From contig JBCDIL010000016.1 in NCBI GenBank assembly GCA_038749025.1, positions 23,728-87,727 of the forward strand: a DNA stretch of 64,000 nt, in the 5' to 3' direction. Below, piece by piece: positions 25,800 through 34,798 of this stretch. This DNA comes from JBCAXA01 sp038749025 (lineage in GTDB: Bacteria; Pseudomonadota; Gammaproteobacteria; Steroidobacterales; Woeseiaceae). The notes below the pieces were generated by a model. That model did no database searches, was not told where the DNA came from, and worked only from the letters and a program-made list of their open reading frames with translations. Position 1 is the first letter of the stretch, and the number at the start of each line of letters is the position of its first letter. A program made the translations under genes and the position numbers.

Positions 25800-27407
25800 T
25801 CAATTATTGAAGATTCGCTTCATCAACGGTGTCATGCGGCGTACGCCGATCATCGCTGTCGTTGTCATTAAGCCCGCCATCATTGCGCCAGTGACACCGC
25901 AGGTTAGGATGTCTTGGCCGGTTAGCCACAGGCCTTGCAAATTTGTCCTCGGTGACAGCCAGTCTGACCGCAAGCGCTCGGACGTATGCTCAAGGCCATA
26001 GAGCTCGCCCTGGCGATAACCGCCGAACCAATTCGTCGACAGCGGCGTCGAGACCTCGTAGTAGTCGACCCGACCGCGAAGTTGCGGCAATTTGGCGTAC
26101 AGGTGCTCCATTAGGCGCTCGCCTAGTTTCGCCTTGAACGCATCGTAGTCGTCGCCGCGCTTGCCCCAAACGCTGTCTTCCCAGCGCTCGAACCACGCGT
26201 ACGGGGCCGGAGCCACAATCTCAATGGTCGCAGTGCCTGGGTGGCGGTTTTGGTAGTCCGGGTCTTTGGCAGAGGGGAACGAGATATAGACGACTGGGAA
26301 CTCGGCATCGGGGTTGTTCTCGAACTCGGCAACGTCCGCGTCAAAGTCGTTACTGGGATAGATCCAAAAGTTTGTTTTCGGTAGGTCGAGATTCCCGGCC
26401 GTGTCTTTCAGGCCGATGTACACACCGAGGTGTGCGTAGCTAGGTTGCAACGATTTGCGTTCACTAGCGTAGCCTAAATTGGAGGCGGTGCTTTTGTCGA
26501 GCAAGCCATCGAATGTGTTTGCAACACCGGCCGCGGAGATGACCGTGTCGCAGTCAATCACATGGCCGTCTTGCATTTCGACGCCGCTGACGCGACTGCC
26601 ATTGTGAACGATCCTATTAACACGAGCATACGTGAAGACCTCACCACCGCTCGCCTGAATACGCGGAATGATCGTGTCGGCAATACGCCATGAACCGCCG
26701 ACCGGGTAGAAGCCGCCGTACAAATAATGGCGTGCAATCATCGCATGCACCATGAAAGCCGAGCGCTTAGGCGGCAGTCCCATGTCACCCCATTGGCCGC
26801 ATAGTGTGGCGATCAGATCTGGGTTGTCAGTGATCTCGGTAAGGACATCGTAGGTACGCCGATACAGTAGCTCCGGCGGTCGAAAAAACGGTTTCGTCAA
26901 TCGGCGTTGCCACGGTTTCAGCATCCGCCCCATGCTAAATGCGGACAAACCGTCGCTCGCTTGTCGTAGCAACACCAGGTAGCGATCGATCGCCTCGGTT
27001 TCATCAGGAAACTGGCGAATCAGATTATCGCGGAAGGCGTCCTTACCAGCGTGTGCGGTGTAGACGCGTTCGCCGATAAAGAACTTGTCAAACTCAAGGT
27101 CCATCGGTGCCCAGTCGAGTTCGCCGTTCGATAAGAAGTCGAACATCTTCCGCGTGCGCGTCGGAGCGCCGACATCGCCGATGTAGTGCACACCGACGTC
27201 CCATTCGTAGCCATTGCGTTCGTACGAATGTGTATAGCCGCCGGCGGTGTAGTGTTGTTCGAGCACGCAAACACGTTGACCGAGGCTAGCGAGCAGGGCG
27301 GCGGTCGTGAGTCCACCCATGCCAGAGCCGATGACGATCGCATCGTATGATGCCGCCAATCGCTTGGGTCGGTAGCGGTAGCCGATTCTGAGTGTGCTGG
27401 GTTTCAT
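25800..27407 (-). CDS. FAD-dependent phytoene desaturase/retinol saturase-like oxidoreductase
   Basis: About 535 residues. The N-terminal dinucleotide-binding motif YDAIVIGSGMGGLTTAALLASLGQRV with LEQHYTAGGYTHSYERNGYEWDVGVHYIGD is typical of the CrtI/all-trans-retinol 13,14-reductase group. The C-terminal FAD segment LWLTGQDILTCGVTGAMMAGLMTT closes the domain. Relatives saturate or desaturate carotenoid- or retinoid-like polyenes. No other carotenoid gene is near, so the substrate is open. The ATG at 27407 fits better than the in-frame codon at 27449. The peroxiredoxin-like gene lies upstream on the same strand. Confidence 0.85.
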   Translation of the reverse strand: MKPSTLRIGYRYRPKRLAASYDAIVIGSGMGGLTTAALLASLGQRVCVLEQHYTAGGYTHSYERNGYEWDVGVHYIGDVGAPTRTRKMFDFLSNGELDWAPMDLEFDKFFIGERVYTAHAGKDAFRDNLIRQFPDETEAIDRYLVLLRQASDGLSAFSMGRMLKPWQRRLTKPFFRPPELLYRRTYDVLTEITDNPDLIATLCGQWGDMGLPPKRSAFMVHAMIARHYLYGGFYPVGGSWRIADTIIPRIQASGGEVFTYARVNRIVHNGSRVSGVEMQDGHVIDCDTVISAAGVANTFDGLLDKSTASNLGYASERKSLQPSYAHLGVYIGLKDTAGNLDLPKTNFWIYPSNDFDADVAEFENNPDAEFPVVYISFPSAKDPDYQNRHPGTATIEIVAPAPYAWFERWEDSVWGKRGDDYDAFKAKLGERLMEHLYAKLPQLRGRVDYYEVSTPLSTNWFGGYRQGELYGLEHTSERLRSDWLSPRTNLQGLWLTGQDILTCGVTGAMMAGLMTTTAMIGVRRMTPLMKRIFNN

Positions 27408-27533
27408 CGTGCGTGCACCGTGGCGGTCCTGACTAGCGTGTCCTCGCATTAAATCAGGATTGTTGGCGCTTTGCGCTAGCGCGGTAGTCCCGCCACCCGA
27501 TTGACCCGCCGCTGCGGGTAGCGCCGACTGCTG

Positions 27534-28067
27534 TTATTGAAAGGTGCCGCGAATGGGGTAATTGTTCTCCGGGTTTCGAATCCACTCGAGACCCGACACA
27601 AACATCTCGACGTCCGGGCGAGAAAACGGGTTATTCGACAGGTCAACGACTTGAACGTCGCCGTCGCCGTTAATAACGAACAGACCGGGCTCGGCGAAAT
27701 TGTGGTCGGTCTCTTGTTCCGAGCGTGGGATCGAAATGTAGACACCAAGGTCTTGCATATGTTCGAGCGTCAGGCCGTAGAACAGCGGGAAGCTAACGTC
27801 TAACCGCCCCGTGTGCTCTTCTAGCTGGTCACGACTATCGGCCGAAACGGCAGCCATATCGATGCCGATGTCGAGCAAGCGGCGGCGATGGTCGGTGAGT
27901 GTGTTCAAGTACTTGGTGCAGAGCGGGCAGTGACGGCCCCGATAAACAACGACCATCTGCCAGTCGGCGTCTCCGGTCGGCTTGCTGATGTCGACAGTCT
28001 CACCGCTGAGGCTCGTTACCGGTAGCAATGGAAAGGGGGCGCCAGCGTGCAGTTTGGTGGTCTTCAT
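27534..28067 (-). CDS. Peroxiredoxin-like (AhpC/TSA) protein
   Basis: About 177 residues with a thioredoxin-like fold. VVVYRGRHCPLCTKYL holds a CPLC pair (Cys47, Cys50), which suits thiol redox chemistry rather than a lone peroxidatic Cys. It continues with DIGIDMAAVSADSRDQLEEH and FPLFYGLTLEHMQDLGVYIS, as in AhpC/TSA family proteins. No signal peptide. It is divergent from an HxlR-type regulator with conserved N-terminal cysteines, so the pair probably forms an oxidant- or electrophile-responsive unit. Confidence 0.85.
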   Translation of the reverse strand: MKTTKLHAGAPFPLLPVTSLSGETVDISKPTGDADWQMVVVYRGRHCPLCTKYLNTLTDHRRRLLDIGIDMAAVSADSRDQLEEHTGRLDVSFPLFYGLTLEHMQDLGVYISIPRSEQETDHNFAEPGLFVINGDGDVQVVDLSNNPFSRPDVEMFVSGLEWIRNPENNYPIRGTFQ

Positions 28068-28112
28068 AGTGGGGCTCACAGTGAGTTGATGGTCGTGAAA
28101 TAGTGGTAGCCT

Positions 28113-28139
28113 AAGTAACGACTTTCAACCAGTTTACTT
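28113..28139. promoter_or_regulatory. Imperfect inverted repeat in the peroxiredoxin/hxlR divergent interval
   Basis: AAGTAAC (28113–28119) and GTTTACTT (28132–28139) are inverted copies with one extra base, within the 95-base interval between the two divergent starts. Their place makes them a candidate HxlR operator. Confidence 0.3.
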
Positions 28140-28162
28140 TTTGTAACCTTAAGGTGCTCACT

Positions 28163-28498
28163 ATGTCAGCGCGCCACTCAGAAGCGCAGGCGCCTTGCCT
28201 CGAACCGTGCCCCATTGAGCGCGGCATGCGAATGATCGGCGGTAAATGGAAAGGCTCGATTCTATGGCACCTAAAAGATGGGCCGGTTCGATTCAACGCG
28301 CTGTCTCGGCAACTCGGCGGCGCCAGCAAAAAAATGCTGACCCAACGGCTAAAGGAACTGGAGATGCTGGGGCTCGTCGACCGCCAGGTTCTCAGCACGC
28401 GACCGATCGCGGTTGCCTACGAGATTACGGACTTCGGTCGATCGGCGCTTGGCGTGCTGGATCAGCTACGCCAGTGGTCAGAACGATATAGTATCTAG
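28163..28498 (+). CDS. HxlR family winged-helix transcriptional regulator
   Basis: A 111-residue single-domain regulator. The HxlR core is clear: RGMRMIGGKWKGSILWHL, GPVRFNALSRQL, KKMLTQRLKELEMLGLVDRQV and YEITDFGRSAL. Cys12 and Cys16 in CLEPCPIER precede the DNA-binding domain, the position of the redox- or electrophile-sensing cysteine in several characterised members. TAAGG lies eight bases before the ATG at 28163. It is divergent from the peroxiredoxin-like gene, the probable target. Confidence 0.9.
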   Translation: MSARHSEAQAPCLEPCPIERGMRMIGGKWKGSILWHLKDGPVRFNALSRQLGGASKKMLTQRLKELEMLGLVDRQVLSTRPIAVAYEITDFGRSALGVLDQLRQWSERYSI

Positions 28499-28543
28499 TA
28501 CACGGTCTTCGACGCGGGCGAGTCGTTAGCGTTCAACCGTCGC

Positions 28544-28843
28544 TCAGAATCCGGTAACGACGACCTCAACGTGCTCGACCTCAGGCGGCGCGGCAAAGTG
28601 CGGACCAGCGACTTCACGCCAGCGTTGAAAGTTGTCCGATTCTCGAAACGTTACCATGTGCGCCTCGACGCTGGTCCAGCCGACAACTAACCGGTAGGTC
28701 GATGGGCGTTCGATGATCCGTTCGAGTTTCAAGCTGTGGCAATTGGTGTCTGCCTGGAAGAATTTCGCGGCATCGGCCACCGCTTGTTCGAATGCAGATT
28801 CAGCACCCGGCTTGATTGTGATCGTAGCGATTTCGTAAATCAT
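28544..28843 (-). CDS. Antibiotic biosynthesis monooxygenase (ABM) domain protein
   Basis: A 99-residue protein comprising one dimeric alpha-beta barrel domain: IYEIATITIKPGAESAFEQAVADAAKFF at the start, ERIIERPSTYRLVVGWTSVEAH in the middle, and HFAAPPEVEHVEVV at the end. Members include cofactorless monooxygenases and stress proteins of the YgiN type. The exact reaction cannot be told. It follows the EVE-domain gene by nine bases on the same strand. Confidence 0.8.
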   Translation of the reverse strand: MIYEIATITIKPGAESAFEQAVADAAKFFQADTNCHSLKLERIIERPSTYRLVVGWTSVEAHMVTFRESDNFQRWREVAGPHFAAPPEVEHVEVVVTGF

Positions 28844-28852
28844 CGGCCTGGC

Positions 28853-29305
28853 CTACAACAATCCAAGAATATGATCCCAGTGTTCCTGATCGATCGGCAT
28901 GATGGACAAGCGGTTCCCCTTACGGAGCAGGGTCATCCCCTCTAGCGCCGCATCAGCCTTCAACTCCTTCAGTGTGATCGTTCGGCGAAACTTACGCACG
29001 AAGCGCATTTCAACCAGTTCCCAGCGCGGCTTATCCGCTGAGCTTTTCGGATCGTAGTATTTTTCCTGTGGGTCGAATTGCGTTGGATCCGTGTACGGTT
29101 TACTGGCGACTTTCATGAGGCCAACGATGCCAGGCTCAGCACAGTTTGAGTGATAGAAAAACGCTAGATCGCCTTTTTTCATGTCGTCACGCATAAAGTT
29201 CCGGGCCTGATAATTGCGAATACCATCCCAAGGTTCGACCCGGTCGCGCTTTAGGTCATCGATGCTGTACGCGTCCGGCTCGCTTTTCATCAACCAATAT
29301 TGCAT
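28853..29305 (-). CDS. EVE domain protein
   Basis: About 150 residues covering a single EVE domain of the PUA-like superfamily: MQYWLMKSEPDAYSIDDL at the N terminus, WDGIRNYQARNFMRDDMKKGDLAFFYHSN, then GLMKVASKPYTDPTQFD. EVE domains recognise modified bases in DNA or RNA; stand-alone bacterial copies are of uncertain role. The start at 29305 matches the family exactly; the frame is open to 29347, inside the region before the preceding terminator. Confidence 0.9.
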   Translation of the reverse strand: MQYWLMKSEPDAYSIDDLKRDRVEPWDGIRNYQARNFMRDDMKKGDLAFFYHSNCAEPGIVGLMKVASKPYTDPTQFDPQEKYYDPKSSADKPRWELVEMRFVRKFRRTITLKELKADAALEGMTLLRKGNRLSIMPIDQEHWDHILGLL

Positions 29306-29352
29306 CTCTGTCTCCGTCAGCTGCGCGCGCAACCCGTCAGAACTCAAGCCAC

Positions 29353-29381
29353 AAAAAAAGGCCGCAGCGATGGCTGCGGCC
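29353..29381 (-). terminator. Rho-independent terminator of the TonB receptor gene
   Basis: GGCCGCAGC and GCTGCGGCC form a perfect 9-bp stem with loop GATG. The adjacent run of seven A on the plus strand is a T7 tail for minus-strand transcripts. It lies just beyond the stop of the TonB receptor gene. Confidence 0.9.
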
Positions 29382-29406
29382 TCGTTTTATGCCGAGCGGC
29401 AGGCGC

Positions 29407-31551
29407 TTATTGATCGCGGAAATTGTACCGGAAGCGCAATTGCCACGTCATTGGTTCGGTGTAGTACGGGACAAACAGGAAGGACGTGATGTACTCCTCG
29501 TCGCTGCAGTTCTTACATTCGAATGCAGCCGTCCAAACATTCTCATCGTCGATCAGTTGGAGACCGGCGTTGATAATCGCCTCGGGGTCGTTGATGCCTT
29601 GCTGGCTGGTGCCAACAACGTTATCGCCGATCCAACGAACCGTCGCGGTAGGACGCAAAATCGCGCCAAAGGCCGGGATCGGGATATCGTAGGTTGTTCC
29701 CAACGTAACCGTCGCGTCCGGTGAGCGTTTCGGATCGGCCACATTACAGTCGATATCGAAAGCGGCAAGGCTTGTATTCGGTGCGACGCAACCGCCGGGA
29801 AGGTCGACGTACTTAGCATCTTGGAAGCCAGCTGCGAAGAAAATATCCCAGTTTTCGGTAGGTACCGCGGTTATCTCTAGTTCCAAGCCGGTGACATCCA
29901 AGCCCCCAGCATTGGTCGTCAAGAATTGTCCGCTAGGCGTAGCCGCCGTGGTTTGCAAATCTTCAAGATCCGTTTGGAAGAGCGTGGCGTTAACACGCAA
30001 CCGGTCGTCGAAATAATCCGCGCGCAAGCCCAACTCGTAAGACCACAGCGTTTCTGGGCCGAACGGTTGCAACGCAATAGCTTGCGTGCCGCGCGCATTC
30101 CAACCACCGGACTTGAAACCGCGTGTTGCAGAGACATACGCCATCATGTCATCGCTAAACTCGTGGGCGTAGGCGATGCGTGGCGTAACGATTTGCTCGT
30201 CTTGGCTGGTCGGCACACCCGCTGCGATCAGTGCAGCCGTCGTAAGGTTTCCGCCCGTGTTGTCGGTAAAGCCAACGTCTTTTTCGTCATCGGTGTAGCG
30301 CAAGCCCAACGTCAACGTGCCGTTGTCACCGACGGCGATATCGCCTTGTGCGTATACGGCCCAGCTCTGCGCGGAGTTGTCGAGAACGCGATCGGCTAAC
30401 TGCAGGAATCCGAACAAGTAATCGGCGAAGTCGGTCGAGTTATCCTCGTCGAGAATAAATAGGCCGGTAACAAGATCTACTTTGCCGTCGAACAACTCAA
30501 CGTTGTATTTGACCTCGGCCGTGAACTGGTCGTGTTCGCCACGGTTATCGATCCAGAAGAAGTCATCGCTCGTCGCACTCGGGAAGTTGAGCAAGAAGTT
30601 CTGTTCAAGATCTCGGTAGCCTAGGATGATGTTCATCGTGCCATCGCCGAGTTCGAAGCCGAGGTTCGAGACGATGTTCAGGTTCTTCGTCTCGTTACCG
30701 TAGTCGGACTTTTGTGTGAATTGCGATGGCAAGCCGTTCGGCAGTACCGATGTTGAAATTCGATCGCGGCCCTGAATGCGACCCCAGACATTCGCTTCGG
30801 TATCGTCGATGTAATCGATAGCGATATCCCAGGTGACCGTGTCGGTCGGCAGGATCCTGAGGTCAAGGCGCAGCCCAAACGCGTCTTTATCGTTAAAGTC
30901 GTCGTTCACCGCCGTGTTTTCTAAAAAGCCGTCGTCCTGGATCGAGAACGCCGAAATCTTGGTCAGGAACTTATCGTTAACGGGTAAATCGACGGTGCCG
31001 CGGAAGAAAAACTCGGAGAAGCGGCCGAGCGCCACCTCGGCAAAGCCGCCGGCTTGCTCGGCCGGTTTCTTCAGCACCATATTGACGGCGCCGCCCGTTG
31101 TATTACGACCAAACAGTGTGCCCTGCGGGCCACGCAATACCTCGACACGGTCGACATCGAAGAAGGCGTAGTTGTTGGCGTTCTGCCGCGATACGTAAAC
31201 TTCGTCAATGTAGGTGCCAACCGGTGGATCAAACGTCGCAATCGATTCGTCATTTCCTTGGGCGCGCAGGTAATACATGTTTGCGGTGCCAAGGCCGGTG
31301 TTATTGCCACCGAACAAGTTAGGGACGATATTGACGAGGTCCAAAGTTTCTTGGATCTGCATCTTTTCGAGCAGCACTTCGTTATACGCGCTGACAGCGA
31401 TCGGTACGTCCTGAAGACTGGCTTCGCGGCGTTCGGCCGTAACGATAATTTCCTCTAGCTGCGCACTGGCGGGCAACGCCACCAATCCGCCCATCAGCAC
31501 ACAGATCGATCGGATTGCAATCGACCGTAGTGGTAACGCCCTGCTGCTCAT
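29407..31551 (-). CDS. TonB-dependent outer-membrane receptor
   Basis: A 714-residue protein with a signal peptide (cleavage near ASA|Q, residue 30), a TonB box EEIIVTA (33–39) and a plug domain containing VEVLRGPQGTLFGRNTTGGAVN. A long 22-strand-type barrel ends in QLRFRYNF. Barrel landmarks such as DDMMAYVSATRGFKSGGWNARG place it in the large group common in sphingomonads and marine gammaproteobacteria. It would import a bulky ligand, possibly an iron chelate or hydrophobic carbon source; the ligand is unknown. It has its own terminator and is divergent from a methyltransferase-led gene run. Confidence 0.93.
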   Translation of the reverse strand: MSSRALPLRSIAIRSICVLMGGLVALPASAQLEEIIVTAERREASLQDVPIAVSAYNEVLLEKMQIQETLDLVNIVPNLFGGNNTGLGTANMYYLRAQGNDESIATFDPPVGTYIDEVYVSRQNANNYAFFDVDRVEVLRGPQGTLFGRNTTGGAVNMVLKKPAEQAGGFAEVALGRFSEFFFRGTVDLPVNDKFLTKISAFSIQDDGFLENTAVNDDFNDKDAFGLRLDLRILPTDTVTWDIAIDYIDDTEANVWGRIQGRDRISTSVLPNGLPSQFTQKSDYGNETKNLNIVSNLGFELGDGTMNIILGYRDLEQNFLLNFPSATSDDFFWIDNRGEHDQFTAEVKYNVELFDGKVDLVTGLFILDEDNSTDFADYLFGFLQLADRVLDNSAQSWAVYAQGDIAVGDNGTLTLGLRYTDDEKDVGFTDNTGGNLTTAALIAAGVPTSQDEQIVTPRIAYAHEFSDDMMAYVSATRGFKSGGWNARGTQAIALQPFGPETLWSYELGLRADYFDDRLRVNATLFQTDLEDLQTTAATPSGQFLTTNAGGLDVTGLELEITAVPTENWDIFFAAGFQDAKYVDLPGGCVAPNTSLAAFDIDCNVADPKRSPDATVTLGTTYDIPIPAFGAILRPTATVRWIGDNVVGTSQQGINDPEAIINAGLQLIDDENVWTAAFECKNCSDEEYITSFLFVPYYTEPMTWQLRFRYNFRDQ

Positions 31552-31610
31552 AGCTTCGTCCCCGCAGACAATATGATGTTTATTTGATACACAGCGCCAT
31601 AGTCAGCGCT

Positions 31611-31648
31611 GTTGATTAGATGGTATAACGTTATAACAATTAGTCAAC
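31611..31648. promoter_or_regulatory. 38-bp imperfect palindrome in the TonB receptor/methyltransferase interval
   Basis: The two 19-base halves match at 15 positions when one is reverse-complemented. The core TATAACGTTATA (31624–31635) is a perfect 12-bp palindrome, and the outer ends are GTTGA and TCAAC. It lies between the divergent starts at 31551 and 31736, where a dimeric regulator could control both. Confidence 0.5.
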
Positions 31649-31735
31649 CGCATCAGTGGCTTGGGCATCGTACTTTTTTTGCCAGCTGTTGATCTGTGTG
31701 ATCTTTGCCACAACCCGACCGACGAGGGGAAATGC

Positions 31736-32929
31736 GTGGATACCCGTCTTCATCACGGCCTTGAACTTAATAAGACACAAAGTCATCGAGCACGTGAACG
31801 TTTCGCGAGTTCGCTACGGGCGTATGTCCTTAACAACATGGCAGCGGACTTACGCGCCGACTTCGATAGCGAGGCGCTACCGGATGCGGTTAAGCGCGGC
31901 GACGCCGAGCCGCAAGATGGTCCCGATGTTCATAAGTTGATGAAGGGACGGGATGCCTTCAATTTGTACAGCTCGGTGCGCTGCGCGGCGCAAGAGATGG
32001 TCTGGAACTCGGTGATTGATTCGGTCAACGATAACCAGGCTCAACTCGCCGGGGCGTTCGAGGCATTGTCGCAAAAAGAGCGACTCGGCTCGTTAACGTT
32101 GAATTCAGATCTCGATACGCCGCGTTACGTCTCGGCTGTTGATGTGCACTTAATGCCGGGCAATTATGACGGCAGGGAAAATGCTGACTCGGTAATCCCT
32201 GGCGCTGTTTACGACAACGGCTTCAACGTGTTCGCGTTTGGGGCGATGGGTAAGCAGCTGAACGACATCGGTTGGTCGATGGCCAATTTCCTGCGTTATC
32301 GTTTCGCCAATGTCAGTCCGCAACGGATCCTAGATGTCGGTTGTACGATCGGCCACAACACGCTGCCGTGGAAACAAACGTTTCCAGAGGCCGAAGTTCA
32401 TGGTGTTGATATCGCGGCGGCCTGTTTGCGCTACGCGCATACTCGCGCCGAATCACTCGGTATCGAAGCGCATTTTCACCAACAGACAGCGGAGTCGCTC
32501 AAGTTTCAAGACGGGTCGTTCGACGTGGTGTTTTCGTCGATGTTCCTGCACGAGCTGCCGCTTAAGTCGATTCGTGCATTCTTGGCTGAAGCGTATCGCG
32601 TGCTAAGACCGGGCGGCATCATGTTGCATATGGAGTTACCACCGAACAGTGCGTTAACACCATTCGATGCTTTCTACCTCGATTGGGACGGCTACTACAA
32701 CAACGAACCGTTCTATAAGAATTTTCGAGACCAAGATTATCGCGAGCTCTGCCAGCACGCTGGGTTTGAGGCAGACGCATTCTTTGAAGGCGTCATGCCG
32801 CGCTTTACTTACGTCGACGAAGCAGACTTTGCCGCCGCCGTGGGAGGTACGGCTGAATTCGACGAGGACACCGGCCGTTTGTCCGATGGCATACAGTGGT
32901 ACGGCTTCGGCGCTAGGAAGTCGTCATGA
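31736..32929 (+). CDS. SAM-dependent methyltransferase with a novel N-terminal region
   Basis: About 397 residues. The second half is a class I methyltransferase of UbiE/MenG-like type: ILDVGCTIGHNTLPW (motif I), VHGVDIAAACLRYA (motif II), FDVVFSSMFLHELPL and YRVLRPGGIMLHMELP. The first 190 or so residues are not recognised. GTG at 31736 has GAGGGGA five bases upstream and is preferred over a TTG 25 codons earlier. The motif-I TIGH in place of the usual GxG is slightly unusual. It leads a tightly packed five-gene run, so the methylated substrate is probably that pathway's small molecule. Confidence 0.82.
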   Translation: MDTRLHHGLELNKTQSHRARERFASSLRAYVLNNMAADLRADFDSEALPDAVKRGDAEPQDGPDVHKLMKGRDAFNLYSSVRCAAQEMVWNSVIDSVNDNQAQLAGAFEALSQKERLGSLTLNSDLDTPRYVSAVDVHLMPGNYDGRENADSVIPGAVYDNGFNVFAFGAMGKQLNDIGWSMANFLRYRFANVSPQRILDVGCTIGHNTLPWKQTFPEAEVHGVDIAAACLRYAHTRAESLGIEAHFHQQTAESLKFQDGSFDVVFSSMFLHELPLKSIRAFLAEAYRVLRPGGIMLHMELPPNSALTPFDAFYLDWDGYYNNEPFYKNFRDQDYRELCQHAGFEADAFFEGVMPRFTYVDEADFAAAVGGTAEFDEDTGRLSDGIQWYGFGARKSS

Positions 32930-33219
32930 ATGAGGACGTCAGCCGAGTTGTTCGCGGCGGTCGTGACGCGTTCTTCGAAAACACCGATTCCGACCGATTA
33001 ATGGCGATGTTGCTGCGCTTCATGAGTGAGCACTGGGTGCTGCGCGAGCGTGTTCATTTGCTGGAGCAGCTACTCGCCGACCAAGGTGTTCTAGACGCCG
33101 GTGAGCTAGAAACGGCGCTCGCGACCGATACGTCCGACGCCGCGCTCGATCAGCAATCGTTCGCGTTCATCGAGGCCGTGATTGCCTCGGCCCAGAACAT
33201 CGAACGCCGCAGGACGTAG
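32926..33219 (+). CDS. Small acidic protein of unknown function
   Basis: A 97-residue protein, predicted mostly helical, with alternating hydrophobic and charged residues (RLMAMLLRFMSEHWVLRERVHLLEQLL). No signal peptide or membrane segment, and no family recognised. Its ATG overlaps the methyltransferase TGA by 4 bases, and the next gene begins 2 bases after its stop. Tight coupling suggests an accessory subunit of one of the neighbouring enzymes; that is inference. Confidence 0.75.
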   Translation: MNEDVSRVVRGGRDAFFENTDSDRLMAMLLRFMSEHWVLRERVHLLEQLLADQGVLDAGELETALATDTSDAALDQQSFAFIEAVIASAQNIERRRT

Positions 33220-33221
33220 CC

Positions 33222-33884
33222 GTGACCGAGTATTCTTTGTGGTTGTTTTTGCACGTTCTATTGCTCGTATTCTGGCTCGGTACCGATCTTGGTGTGTTTC
33301 TGGCCGCGAAAGTGTCGGAGCGGGCTGAGCTCAGCGTTGAGACCCGAGCAACGGTACTGAAGGTCGGCATGGTCCTCGACCGATTGCCACGCTCAGCGCT
33401 CGTTCTGATTCTACCGTCCGGAATGATGCTGCTAAACGGTCTCGGTCTCATCGCATTGCCGGCCGCGGCGACGGCCTCCGTATGGGCGGTCGCACTGGTC
33501 TGGTTGGCGATTCTGTGGGCCGGATTTCTAAACCCGGAAACACCGATCGAAGCGCGATCGATGCTGTTTAACTTTGCGATGAATGTCATCCTGGCGGTTG
33601 TCGTCACGGGTCTTGGAATCTATGCCTTTAGGAGTGCTGCGCTACCGTCTTGGGTCGCGTTAAAAGTGCTGGTCGTCGGCTTGGTGTTTGTGGCTGGCGT
33701 TGCGCTAGACGTTTTGTTTAAACCGGCTGTTGGTCATTTTGTGGCGATCGTGACCGAAGGGCCAACGGATGAGCGCAACCGTGATTATTCGAAGGCGCTT
33801 GCACCCGTCTACTGGGCGGTTATCGCGATCTATGTCTTGGTCCTCGCGGCTAGTTTTGCCGGAATAGCCAAGATCGCGTTCTAA
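33222..33884 (+). CDS. Multi-pass membrane protein, CopD/DUF2269-like in appearance
   Basis: A 220-residue protein with about six hydrophobic segments (near 5–28, 57–80, 85–102, 114–136, 142–162, 190–215). LWLFLHVLLLVFWLGTDLG near the start resembles the first helix of CopD/DUF2269-type proteins, with a His that could bind haem or a metal; assignment to that family is tentative. The start is GTG at 33222. It is part of the run from methyltransferase to SnoaL-like protein. Confidence 0.7.
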   Translation: MTEYSLWLFLHVLLLVFWLGTDLGVFLAAKVSERAELSVETRATVLKVGMVLDRLPRSALVLILPSGMMLLNGLGLIALPAAATASVWAVALVWLAILWAGFLNPETPIEARSMLFNFAMNVILAVVVTGLGIYAFRSAALPSWVALKVLVVGLVFVAGVALDVLFKPAVGHFVAIVTEGPTDERNRDYSKALAPVYWAVIAIYVLVLAASFAGIAKIAF

Positions 33885-33916
33885 TCAGCCGGCTATTTTC
33901 AGGTGGATTCGCTCTC

Positions 33917-34771
33917 GTGACTCAATCATCAACGCGTTACCCGTCTTTGCACGGCAAAGTCGCCTGCATTACTGGTGCCGGCCGCGCCAAAGGAATCGGT
34001 GCGACCATTGCCCGGCGCCTGGCAGCCGAAGGCGCGAAAGTGGTCTTAACCGATATCGGAAAACCGGCTGGGCCCGATTTGCCTGAGTCGTTCATCGGGA
34101 CATTGGCCGAGCTTGAGCATATAGCCGCCGAGATCGAGAGTAGCGGCGGTGCTGCGCGTGCAACACGGTGCGATGTGCAGCGCGAAGCCGACATCGAAGC
34201 GTGCGTGGCGCATTGCGTCGAGCAGTTCGGCCGCTTAGACATTTGGGTCAATAATGCCGGCGTTGGTTACTTGATGGAGCCGCTCACCGATTTAGCGGCT
34301 GATCAATGGGACACGGTATTGGGGGTCAATCTTCGTGGTGCCTGGTTAGGAACCAAGCACGCGGCTCAACAGATGATCCAGCAAGGCGAGGGTGGGCGCA
34401 TCATCAACATTGCGAGCCAAGCCTCGAAGAGTGGTTTTCCATTCGCGGCCGCCTATTGCGCGTCCAAACATGGGTTGGTCGGTCTGACACGAGTCAGTGC
34501 GATCGAGCTCGGGCAACACAACATCACCGCGAATGCGATCTGCCCGAACCACATTACTACCGGTCTCGGAGCATGGCAGAACGACTATTTTTCCAAGGCC
34601 ACCGGACGTTCACTCGATCAGTACATGACGGATATGCGCTCGCGCATCCCGATGGGGCGACCGGGATTAACGGACGACATCGCAAAGGCATGCGCGTGGT
34701 TATGTTCGGACGAGGCCGCCTACGTCACCGGTGAGGCTATGAACGTCTCGGGTGGTGAGGAAATGCACTAG
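33917..34771 (+). CDS. Short-chain dehydrogenase/reductase
   Basis: A 284-residue classical SDR. The cofactor motif TGAGRAKGIGATIARRLA is near the N terminus, NNAGVGY follows, and the catalytic Ser in INIASQASKSG and Tyr/Lys in YCASKHG are present; the C-terminal end ITGEAMNVSGG-like (VTGEAMNVSGGEEMH) is typical. It would oxidise or reduce an alcohol/ketone with NAD(P). The GTG start lies 32 bases after the membrane-protein gene. Substrate unknown. Confidence 0.88.
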   Translation: MTQSSTRYPSLHGKVACITGAGRAKGIGATIARRLAAEGAKVVLTDIGKPAGPDLPESFIGTLAELEHIAAEIESSGGAARATRCDVQREADIEACVAHCVEQFGRLDIWVNNAGVGYLMEPLTDLAADQWDTVLGVNLRGAWLGTKHAAQQMIQQGEGGRIINIASQASKSGFPFAAAYCASKHGLVGLTRVSAIELGQHNITANAICPNHITTGLGAWQNDYFSKATGRSLDQYMTDMRSRIPMGRPGLTDDIAKACAWLCSDEAAYVTGEAMNVSGGEEMH

Positions 34772-34798
34772 GTTGGGCCGCCGTCTAGGAGGAGCGTA

